In this document: piece after piece, positions 9,937-17,610 of the stretch
How the letters are laid out: each line of letters opens with the position of its first letter
How positions within the stretch are numbered: the first letter of the stretch is position 1
From: Auxenochlorella pyrenoidosa
Taxonomy: Eukaryota > Chlorophyta > Trebouxiophyceae > Chlorellales > Chlorellaceae
DNA length: 17,610 bases
Assembly (NCBI GenBank): GCA_001430745.1
Contig: KQ482041.1
Coordinates: 1,474,294-1,491,903, forward strand
Direction of reading: 5' to 3'
Translations under genes and position numbers: made by a program
Notes under the pieces: model-generated
What the model was told of the DNA's origin: nothing
Database searches by the model: none
What the model saw: only the letters and a program-made list of their open reading frames with translations

Positions 9937-11999
9937 ATGCTGCGTACCCTCTCCCGCGCCCTGGCGGCGCAGCAGTCGCTCCTGACGCTGCCACAGGTCC
10001 TACAGCAGCAGGCTGCACCCGCAGCAGCACTGGCAGCAACGTCACTGGCAGCAGTAGGAGGCAGCTCCAGGCAGGCGGCGTCGAGCGCCTGGCGGCCCTA
10101 CAGTGCAGCGACAGAGGAGTCGGGGGAAACGTGAGTGAAGAGGCAGGACCATGCAGCTGCACCAGGGGTTGGGGTCGCACTGCTCCCTGCCGTCGGCGGC
10201 GGCTGCCAGGCAGACGCTGCCACAGGTGCTTATGGCATGTTTGGCCCTGAGTACTTAGCATCTCATGCCCCAGTACCATACCCGCATGGATAGGGATGTA
10301 TGCTGTGGCCCCCTGGCCCCCGCCAGCTGCCCCAGCCCAATGGCCAAGCCCGGTCTCCATGTGCCCACTCGGCAAAGCTGCCACCGCCTCGTGCACCCCC
10401 CACCCCACCCTGCAGCATCAGCGTGACGTTCAAGGATGAGAAGGACGGCAGCGAGATGACGGTGCAGGCGCCGCTGGGCAAGAGCCTGCTGGAGGTGGCG
10501 CACGAGAACGGGGTGGAGCTGGAGGGCGCGTGCGAGGGCAGCCTAGCGTGCTCGACGTGCCACGTCATCGTGGAGGACCAGGTCAGCACCGGGCAGCGCC
10601 CTCGGCAGGGCTGGAGCCCATCGAGCGCTGGGGGTGGGGGTGGGGGGGCCCGCTGAGCTTGGCCCGCAGCACTGCTCCTGCGCCTGGCGCCGCTGATGCT
10701 GCCTGGGGGCGGGGGGCACGACAGTGTAGGAGGCTGGGATGCTCACGTCTGCGCATGTGTCAAACACCCCTTCCCCCCGTGCAGGACTTTTACGACAAGC
10801 TGCCGGAGGCGGACGACGACGAGAACGACATGCTGGACCTGGCCTTTGGGCTGACCGACACGTGAGCGGTGGACTGGGGCCTGGAGGTGGCTTGGCGGGC
10901 TGCCTGGCCTGCGGTGGGGGTGCCTGGACCTGGGGGCGTGTCCCCCCGGTGTGCTGCTGCCCGTGTGCAGTCTCTCTTCTTCCCGTCCCCATCCCATGCT
11001 CGCCACCCAGTCCCCTAGTCGCTACATTGCTTGACACAGTCTTTCATTGAGGCCTCTCTAGCCCATCCTTCCCCGTAGCCTTGCCCTCCCTCGTTGTTTG
11101 GCTGGCGCCCGTTTCTCGTCCCATTCACATCGCTTTGAGCCTTTGCCGCTGGGCCTACCACCCTGCCTATCTATCTGAGCGAGTGAGAGCCCGGTCGAAA
11201 CATGCCCGTCATGCCCCGCAGATCCCGGCTGGGTTGCCAGGTCAAGTGCCAGCGCTTCATGGATGGCATCGCGCTGCGCATCCCCTCGGCCTCAAACAAC
11301 CAGCAGGCCTGAGCTCTGAGCCGCAGCCATGTGTGCGGTGGCAGCCACACAACGGCGCGGCCAGACCTACAACGGCGCACAGCAGCAGCTGGCTGGTGCG
11401 GCCGGGCGGCGCCCTGGCGGCCTTGATCTGGAGCGCTTGGCCTGGCCTGGCAACCTGGCACGGGAGGCTGCGCCCCCCCCCACCACCCACACACACACAC
11501 ACACACACACTCCCGCGTAGCTCGCACCCAAGGCAGCTGTGCCCCCAGGGCCACGACCCCTCCGCCCCAGAAAGGGCTTGATACATACGCTGTGCATTTT
11601 CTCACCCCTTCTCGTGCCCTAGGCAGAAGCAAGCAGAACTGAGCATCGCACACTGCCCCACATCCCTTTCCCATACCTTTTCATCCCTGGTGATTGAGGG
11701 CCCCAGCAATGAACCTTTCCACCTGCTGCCCAACGATCGTCAAGAGCGCTTACACCCAACCCTGGAACGCGTCACTTGCAACCCTGCCCTCTTCCTTTCT
11801 CTGCGCTCTTTCTTTTTCTGGCCGCCAAGCACCGCCTCAGAAGCCCGTGCTCCCGCCATCCCGCCTTGAGCCCGCCCTGCGCAGGTCACGGCTAGGCTGC
11901 CAGATCATCGCATCAAAAGATCTGGATGGCTTGGTGGTGCGCATCCCAAGCGCAACACGGAATATGGCTGTGGACGGCTTTCGGCCAAAGCCGCACTGA
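9937..11999 (+). CDS. mitochondrial [2Fe-2S] ferredoxin (adrenodoxin type)
   Basis: Electron carrier of the mitochondrial matrix, in the family that supplies electrons for Fe-S cluster assembly and related steps. The exons are 9937-10130, 10416-10581, 10785-10861 and the distal last exon 11885-11999, giving 183 aa. A second, upstream last exon is listed separately. Residues 1 to about 60 are rich in Arg, Ala, Ser and Gln with no acidic residues until the end, as in a matrix presequence. The core begins at [11 protein letters not shown]. Cluster ligands follow Cys104-x5-Cys110-x2-Cys113 ([11 protein letters not shown]), then Cys151 in [15 protein letters not shown] and FGLTDTSRLGCQ are adrenodoxin-type hallmarks, unlike photosynthetic plant ferredoxins. 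The distal exon ends in the conserved [12 protein letters not shown]. An acidic patch ([12 protein letters not shown]) corresponds to the partner-binding helix of adrenodoxin. Confidence 0.95.
11222..11312 (+). CDS. alternative proximal last exon of the ferredoxin gene
   Basis: Directly after a CCCCGCAG acceptor, the sequence completes the same split Thr codon as the distal exon. It reads SRLGCQV..MDG..LRIPSA and stops at 11310-11312 after NNQQA. It is plainly homologous to the distal exon at 11885 (SRLGCQI..LDG..VRIPSA) and keeps the fourth cluster cysteine. The tail is diverged and lacks the conserved MAVDGF/PKPH end. Spliced to exons 1-3 it gives a 175 aa isoform. It could be a functional alternative exon or a decaying duplicate. 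An open frame, correct phase and good acceptor favour function, but splicing is not proven from sequence. Confidence 0.75.
11488..11510. repeat. CA dinucleotide microsatellite
   Basis: About 11 CA units preceded by a C-rich run (about 11473-11487), downstream of the proximal last exon and within what would be intron for the distal isoform. Probably polymorphic in length. Confidence 0.95.
11750..11754 (-). other. candidate poly(A) signal TGTAA, PC4-repeat gene
   Basis: TTACA on the plus strand is the first minus-strand TGTAA noticed downstream of the stop codon at 12300. Using it would give a 3'UTR of about 550 nt running antisense over the distal last exon of the ferredoxin gene. Variant signals (such as TGCAA near 12058-12062 on the plus strand and its relatives) exist nearer, so this is uncertain. 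Confidence 0.3.
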
Positions 12000-12299
12000 C
12001 GGCTGTGCCCGCTTCGGCTGCCAGCCTGTGGGATTTAGCCGGCCATGTGTGCCGCCTTGCAAGTCTGCATGCCCCTGCTTCCTGTTTGGCTGCGTCGCTC
12101 CCCTTGCTGTCCTCTCTTCTGCCCTGCTCTCCCCCTCACCTGCCCTTGCATCACCTATACGTCGCATGTAGCTCTCATGACACACCACCACAGTCAAGGC
12201 AGGGCCAGCAGGGGAGCTACGCTGTGCAGGCCGCTCACTCTTGTTCAGCAGGAACGGTCATGCCAAGGTTTGCAGGAGCGCAGGCACATGCAGGTAGCT
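12000..12299. other. convergent 3' intergenic region
   Basis: 300 bp between the ferredoxin stop (distal exon) and the stop of the PC4-repeat gene. Pyrimidine-rich on the plus strand near 12085-12150. No plus-strand TGTAA was noticed, so the ferredoxin poly(A) signal is probably a variant. No coding sequence was recognised. Confidence 0.5.
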
Positions 12300-15195
12300 T
12301 CATGGAGCCGCCAGTGCTGCCGCCAGCACGGGCATGCCGCTCAGCAGCCGCGTCCACTGCTCCTCCGGCAGGCTGATGCCCTTCTGCCCCGGCATCAGCC
12401 TGCCATCCTTCTCATAGTACTCCCTGCAGGGGCAGCAGGCAGCGCGGAGGGTGGAGCTCGCTCATGCTCATAGCCTCCTTTGCTTTGATTCAGCAAGCAA
12501 GGCACAACCGTGCACACCCGGCAGAGCCGCCGACCACCGCCAGGACCCCCCACGTCCCCGCTACAAAGCCTGCGCCAGCGCCTGTGGCCGCGGGCTCTGT
12601 AGCCACCGCTGCGGGGCCCTTGCAGCTTGCCTGAGGTCCACCATGAACCTCCCCTTGAAGCTGTTGATGGTCGCCTTGCGCCTGCACGGGCGGGGCCAGG
12701 GCCTTTTGAGCTGCCAGGGGCGATGGGTGGTGCAGAACCCCACCATAAACAGTGCCCACAGTGGCTGCACCTGCGTGGCAGGTAGCAGCCCTGCGGGCAG
12801 CAGGCGGGTACTCGACAGCCCAGCCCCACACGCTGTAGCCGGTGCTCACTTGCTCGACAGCTGCAGCTCGTAGGTGGTGTCGCGCTGGCGCAGGGCAGCA
12901 TCCAGGTCGCCCGCATGCTCCCTACAGGGTGCACGCACGTGGACAGTTTGGGAGGCATGCATGCGCGTGGGGTAGGGCGCATCGGCACCTGGCAAGGCCG
13001 GGCACGTCGGCACCCTACGCGTGCAGCATGCGCAGGCTGGCTATGCAGCACTGGCCAGTGTGCGTGCAGGTGAGGATTGGCTGCCGTTGAGGCGTGCATG
13101 CAGTCCCACCTGAGTGTGGAGAACTGGTCGGGTGACAGGCTGATGCCCTTCTTGCCTGGCAGCTGCTGGCCATCCTGCGGACAGCAGGCGTTCACAAGCG
13201 GGCAGTCGCGAAGTGCAGAGGACAGCACAACTGCACTGCAAATGTCTTGTGGCACGTTGGGTGCACACCATTGCGGACACCTGCCTTGCTCCTCGCTCAT
13301 CCCCGCCACCTCACCTTTTCATAGTACTCGCGAATTCCAACAAATGTTTGGCCCTTGAAGTGGCTGATGTCTGCCCGCCTGCTGGAGCTGAGCTCAAGCG
13401 GCAACCCCCCCGCCCCTGCCTCCGCTGCCACACCGCTGCCGGGCGCACCGCCACCCGCCGGCCCAGCACCAGCAGCTGCCGCAGCAGCCACTTTCGCTGT
13501 CCCCGCTGCTCCGGCCGGCACAGCAGCGCCGCCACCCCTGCTGTCAGCGCCTCCAGAGGCGGCCGCCAGCTGCTGCGAGAGCTGCCCGGCCGCTGCGCAC
13601 AGCTGGTCCCACTCGTCACCCGACAGCGCCACCCCCTTCTTGCCCGGCTGCAGGCAGGCAGGACCAGCAGCGGGGCGCAGACGCGCTTGCTTGGGAGCCG
13701 GCGGGGGGCCGGGGCTTTCCGCAGGGCGCAGCACAGCAGGGACGCTGCGCTCAGGCGGACATGCCGGAAGGGGGGCAGCACTGCCGCCTGCTCAGCGCCT
13801 GCTCAGAGCCCAGCGGCACCCCCTCACCAACATCTGGCCATCCTTCTCATAGTACTCCCGCAGGTCAACGCTGTACCGCCCTGCAGGCAGGCAGGCAGGC
13901 AGTTGAGATGTGCAAGCGAGCATGGTGTGCACGAGCAGCCACCCCACCAACCAAACCCGGAAGCTGGTTTCTTTTTGCTGGCAGCAACCCAGGGCCCCGC
14001 CCGCCCTGCTGCCTGCCCCTGCCCTCATCCTCACCCTTGTACGCGCTGACCGAGGCGCGCTTGCTGCCGCCCAGGTCCACAATGAAGGAGCCGTCTCGCT
14101 CGTCAAAAGCCCGGCTCAGCGCCGCCATGTGGCCCTCAAGCGCCGCCCAGGCGGCCGCCTGCAGCGACAGCCCCTGCTTGGATGGCTGCAGGCAGCGGTG
14201 GATGGGAGGGGAGGCGGGCATGTCTTCCCCAGCTGGCACAAGCACCCCATGGCATGCTCCAGGCCTGGTGTGAGCCGTGACCTGCCGTCACAGGGCAACT
14301 TTGGTCCCGCTGGCAAACCCCACCGCTTGGCATCGCACCCGGTGAGGGGCACGCAGGAGGGGGAGGACCACGGCCAGAAAGCCTCATTCTGATCACCCAT
14401 CCTGGCTGCAGCCGGCATCAATCACCTCACATCACATAGGCCTCCAACTCCAAGAACATCACTTGCGCCGCTGCCCAGCTGGCAGCAGTTTTGTGGCCTG
14501 CCGCCATATCCGGAAGCGCGCCTGCAACTCCCACCCCCAGCCTACCTGCAGCGAATCGCTCTGCTGGTAAAACTCCCGCACATCCACCATCCAGCGCGTG
14601 CCATAGTGCCGCACCGAGGCAAAGCGCCGGGCAGACAGCGCCACCGCGAACGAACCCGCCAGCGAGGCCGGCAGCGCGCCCGGCGCGGGCGCAGCAGCGC
14701 CATCCCCGCCGCGCATGCGCTTGGCGGCCGGGGGCGCTGCCTCAGCTGCGCCGCCCTCGTCGGCATACTCGGCATCCTCCGAGGCCGGCTGCTGGGTGAG
14801 AAAGATGTCGATTTCTTCCTGCAGGTGGCGAGCAGGACAGCAGGGCGGCACATGTGGATCCCCATCCCAGGCAGCATTCCCGCTCCTGCAGGCAAGAAAC
14901 CTGCAGGACACAGCAGCTTTGCTGGCTCGGCATCCAAGACCAAAGTCAGCATTTCCAACCACGATGGCAAGAACGTGGCGAGCGCGCAAGGACGCACTGG
15001 CACGCCACGCAGATGCGTGCAGCACCCTAGGCCTGTAGCAGGCGGCACCTTGATGAGCGGCTTGTGGGCGGACAGCGGCACCCCCAGCTCTTCCTCCAGC
15101 CGCTGGGTGATGGACCGCTGCGTGGCCGTCTCCATGTCCACCGTGGGCAGCAGCGAGCGCAGCCGCGCACGCACAATCTCCGAGTCCGCACTCAT
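12300..15195 (-). CDS. DEK_C protein with four PC4/Sub1 domains (KELP-like)
   Basis: Probable nuclear single-stranded-DNA-binding transcription coactivator. The exons (minus) are 15049-15195, 14546-14818, 14035-14185, 13828-13880, 13315-13647, 13110-13174, 12850-12921, 12631-12681 and 12300-12423, all phase-consistent, 422 aa. Residues 1-57 match a DEK C-terminal domain (helices with SITQRLEEELGVPLSAHK). A basic AAKRMRGG (80-87) may be a nuclear signal. Then come four PC4 units: about 105-168 (divergent, REFYQQ..PSKQGLSL), 172-234 (DLREYYEKDGQMLPGKKG), 291-352 (IREYYEKDGQQLPGKKG) and 356-417 (DLREYYEKDGRLMPGQKG). Units 2 and 3 are separated by an Ala/Gly-rich linker (239-288). Plant KELP has one DEK_C and one PC4; four PC4 units is unusual. 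The gene is divergent from FPG and convergent with ferredoxin. Confidence 0.92.
12424..12630 (-). other. GC-AG intron (PC4-repeat gene, intron 8)
   Basis: The exon encoding FMVDL ends CTCAG, followed by GCAAGC. The next exon begins after CCTGCAG with GGAGTACTATGAG, restoring VDLREYYEK exactly as in PC4 unit 2. No GT donor gives this protein. Confidence 0.85.
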
Positions 15196-15845
15196 GCCGG
15201 GGCTGCCGGGCTGCGCTGCGTGGCGGCACAGTGGCGGCAGAGACAGCGCTGCCGGTGGGGAGGCGCTGGCAGGTCCAAAACAGCTCTGATCGCTGATTGG
15301 CTTCGCTCAATGGCGGCAGGAGCGCGCCTGGGCCCTGGTGGCTCACCGTTAATTGCCGTCTCCTCGAGCCCGCCTGTGTAGGCGCCTCAGCAGGGTGTGT
15401 TCGCACTTTAAGTAACCTGCGATAATCTCAGAGTGGCGATGGAGCTGTAGTGGCTGCAAATGTTTGAGTTTTGCGTGGCACAGCAGGCTGTCCAAGGCAG
15501 AGGAAGGGTTCTACCTGTCGATCGTGCTCTTCCGAGGACTCTGTCGAGTTTGACGTCACAATTGTGCATTGAGGCGAGACCCCTGCCGACCTAAAGGAAG
15601 GCCCGACTGCCATCTTCAGTGACTGCACTGCCAGACCACAGCCGCGTGCCCCCAGCACTTGGAAAGAAACCTCCAGGTGTGTCTGCACCGCTTTGAGCCA
15701 TCCCGGGTGGTCCCGGTTGCTCCCAGCTGCCGGCCCTCCTGGTCTTCCCGCTGCGCCGCCGCTGGCCCTTGCTGCGGCTGCTCTCCTCTGAACTGTTGCC
15801 ACTCTGTCATGCCCTCTCCTGCTCCCTGACTGCCAAAACAGCAGG
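15196..15845. promoter_or_regulatory. divergent promoter region, PC4-repeat gene/FPG
   Basis: 650 bp between two divergent start codons, holding both 5'UTRs and promoters. The clearest element is the palindrome at 15551-15558. No convincing TATA box was seen for either gene. A CAG one base before the FPG ATG could be a 5'UTR acceptor but no matching donor is certain. No coding sequence was recognised. Confidence 0.55.
15551..15558. promoter_or_regulatory. TGACGTCA palindrome (CRE/bZIP-type site)
   Basis: A perfect 8-bp palindrome, the consensus of CREB/ATF and plant TGA-type bZIP factors, about 355 bp from the minus-strand start and 288 bp from the plus-strand start. Binding is inferred from the motif alone; one such 8-mer can occur by chance. 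Confidence 0.45.
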
Positions 15846-17512
15846 ATGCCCGAGCTGCCAGAGGTGGAGAACGCGCGGCAGCTGGTGGCAAAGCATGCGG
15901 AGGGCAAGCGCATCAAGAAGGCAACGGTGGCGGACGACGAGAGTGAGCACCCTGCCCCCTGCACCTGCGACCACCGCAAGCTCTGCTCGCATGTTCACAT
16001 AGAGTGCGGCTATCGAGCCACAAGTACATCCGGGGAACCAATCACCTTTACTGTGGAGGTCGATGCAGTGTCCTGCCCTTGGCTGCCGTCAGCGAGCGGG
16101 GATGCGCACTCCTCCCTTTGCCCTGACGTGCGACCCCCGCTCCCAGCCAACTGTGCCCCCCACCAATCCCATGCCCCCTTGCTGCAGAGGTTATCAACGA
16201 CATTTTGCCGCAGCAGCTGCAGCAGGCGCTGGCGGGGCGCACGCTGGTGGCGGCCAAGCGAAGAGGGAAGCAGATGTGGTGAGGGGGCCGGCCAAACACG
16301 ATGTGCACCGCCGCACGGCCACCGCCGCATAGTCCTGCCTTGCGTTGTGTATTCTCAATGCTGCTTGCACCATCGATGGGGCCATTGTCGCGAGCCTGGG
16401 TCTCAGCCGCAGCGCGCCGTCCTCCCCGCAGGTGGGAGATGGATGAAGGGCCGGCCCTGCTGGTGCACTTTGGCATGACAGGTGAGCGGGAGCCAACAGC
16501 CGCGTTACTGGTGGTGGGGGCTGGGCGTGCTGACGCAGGGGCCTGGCTGGGATCCAGAGGCCCGCTGTGAGCTCGCCCGGTGGCGGCGGGATGCACGCAT
16601 CTGCCGCCGACCATGCCTGCCCCGCCCCCCAGCCGCCCGGTCAGCTTGTGAGCAGCAGCCCGCACCCGTGCACCCGCAGGCGGCCTGTGCATCAAGGGCG
16701 TCGGCGCAGCGCACTACAAGTCCTTCACCATCGACGACTCCGCCTGGCCGCCCAAGTGAGGTAGCAGCGGCGGCAGAAGGGGGTCCCCAGGGCACGGGAA
16801 GGCGACGGCGCATGCGCCCAGCCTGCCTACCCCTCACACGTAGGCGCCGCCACGGCTCCTGCCCCCCATCCCGACCTTCCGCCCCACCCTTCCCTGCCCT
16901 GCCCGCCTCTCCCAGGTACTGCAAGATTGAGCTGGAGTTCGAGGATGGCAGCCAGCTGGCCTTCTGCGACCCACGCCGCTTTGCCAAGGTGGGGGGGTCA
17001 GAGCCGCGGGGCACAGCAGCGGGAGCCACAGTGGTTTGGCTGCTCGCACGATTCTGCGAACCGCTTGGGCTGGCGCTTGGGGGCGGCATCTTGCAGGTCC
17101 GGGCTGCGTGCGCCACGCTGTGCCGTGCTGCGCCACGTTTGGCCATGCTGTGCCACGCTGCGCCACGCTGCGCCACGCTGCGCCTCCGCAGGTCCGCTTC
17201 CTGGAGTCGCCCGAGGCGCGGCCGCCCATCAGCGAGCTGGGGTGCGCGGGGCCGCGACGTGACCCTGGGGTCTGCCGCATGCCGCGCGGCGCGCCCGCTG
17301 CCCGAGCTTCCCGTGCTGCCCGCGTGCAGGCGCGGCCTGGCCCCGACTCCGCCTGTGCTGGCGCCGGTCCTGCCTGCCCCTGACTCGGCCCCCCCTGCTG
17401 TCCCACCCCGTGCGCCAGGTGGGACCCCATCCTGGACTGGCCGCCCCTGGAGGCGTTTGCTGCCAGGCTGGGCGCCCAGCGCCGGGCCATCAAGGCAGTG
17501 CTGCTGGACCAG
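15846..17512 (+). CDS. formamidopyrimidine-DNA glycosylase, plant FPG type (partial)
   Basis: Base-excision repair enzyme that removes 8-oxoguanine and formamidopyrimidines and cleaves the abasic site. The exons are 15846-15942, 16188-16278, 16432-16481, 16680-16755, 16916-16988, 17192-17241 and 17419-17512, all phase-consistent, about 175 aa. The rest lies beyond the right edge. The start is fixed by MPELPEVE: Pro2 becomes the catalytic N-terminal nucleophile and Glu3 the second catalytic residue. The conserved Lys60 lies in RRGKQMW. HFGMTG, the FCDPRRFAK arginine-rich loop, SELG and AVLLDQ follow in family order. AVLLDQ normally leads straight into the helix-two-turn-helix domain, which is not in view. 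The last visible exon ends in CAG|GCAAGG, a GC donor. The C-terminal finger type cannot be judged here. Confidence 0.93.
17103..17186 (+). repeat. short tandem repeat in FPG intron 5
   Basis: Imperfect tandem copies of a 10-bp unit like TGCGCCACGC, cleanest at about 17156-17184, with degenerate copies (TGTGCCGTGC, TGGCCATGCT) to the left. The array stops at the acceptor of the next exon (AG at 17190-17191), so repeat units sit directly at the branch-point and polypyrimidine region. Confidence 0.85.
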
Positions 17513-17610
17513 GCAAGGATGGAGGGTGGGGTGGGCGCGGGAGTGGGGCGGCAGGCGTCTGGGGCATGCCCAGGGCCATGCCTGAGGAGGCATGCTTGCC
17601 CGGCATTGAG
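17513..17610 (+). other. start of a GC-donor intron (FPG intron 7), runs off the edge
   Basis: After CTGGACCAG the sequence is GCAAGGATGG and becomes non-coding G-rich sequence. In FPG proteins LLDQ continues into a G[IV]GN motif, which is absent here, so an intron with a GC donor is inferred. Its acceptor lies outside the window. Confidence 0.65.

Noticed and set aside
8870..9985. Plus-strand open frame of 371 codons with Cys-, Leu- or Ala-rich runs
   Set aside because: It is antisense to the CAG repeat and signal anchor of the arabinosyltransferase-like gene and runs on through the promoter and into the ferredoxin first exon. The repeats are just the CTG complement of poly-Gln.
10131..10415. 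Readthrough of the ferredoxin presequence into the following open sequence
   Set aside because: The GTGAGT donor and TGCAG acceptor place the [11 protein letters not shown] core exactly in phase, so this is an ordinary intron.
12395..13309. Minus-strand open frame of 304 codons across the end of the PC4-repeat gene
   Set aside because: It reads PC4 exons in the wrong frame and crosses three introns without motifs.
17103..17186. Possible CRISPR-like array
   Set aside because: The units are about 10 bp, directly adjacent, without spacers, and lie in an intron of a eukaryotic gene. It is a simple tandem repeat.
16505..17593. Long open frames on both strands over FPG (367 codons plus, 362 codons minus)
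   Set aside because: Only pieces of the plus frame coincide with true FPG exons (such as the FCDPRRFAK segment). The remainder is intron or low-complexity translation of GC-rich DNA.

Overview
The window looks like nuclear DNA of a trebouxiophyte green alga of the Chlorella/Micractinium type. It is very GC-rich. Its genes are split into many short exons separated by introns of about 140-570 bp with GT-AG (three times GC-AG) borders. Protein families are plant/algal: a HUP-type hexose transporter, a hydroxyproline arabinosyltransferase, a KELP-like DEK_C/PC4 protein and a plant-type FPG. TGTAA, the usual chlorophyte poly(A) signal, occurs after some genes. The lineage is inferred from these traits, not from a search. 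Exon models were built by hand by joining conserved protein segments at splice consensus sites and checking that reading phase closes at every junction.

Layout, strictly alternating in strand: (1) 1-477, minus, 5' end of a hexose/H+ symporter. (2) 2201-5655, plus, a complete bacterial-type glucokinase, 12 coding exons, 350 aa. (3) 6149-9378, minus, a complete Golgi-type hydroxyproline O-arabinosyltransferase-like protein, 11 exons, 444 aa. (4) 9937-11999, plus, a mitochondrial adrenodoxin-type [2Fe-2S] ferredoxin with two tandem, homologous, alternative last exons. (5) 12300-15195, minus, a DEK_C protein with four PC4 domains, 9 exons, 422 aa. (6) 15846 to the right edge, plus, the 5' part of a formamidopyrimidine-DNA glycosylase.

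The six genes form three head-to-head pairs. Transporter and glucokinase would take up glucose and trap it as glucose 6-phosphate. The multi-PC4 protein and FPG are both tied by family knowledge to single-stranded DNA or oxidative DNA damage, and a perfect TGACGTCA palindrome lies between them. The arabinosyltransferase/ferredoxin pair has no obvious functional link.

The most unusual observations are the duplicated, diverged terminal exon of the ferredoxin gene, the four-PC4 DEK_C architecture, and the two functionally coherent divergent pairs. No viral, CRISPR, rRNA, tRNA or intact transposon feature was recognised.
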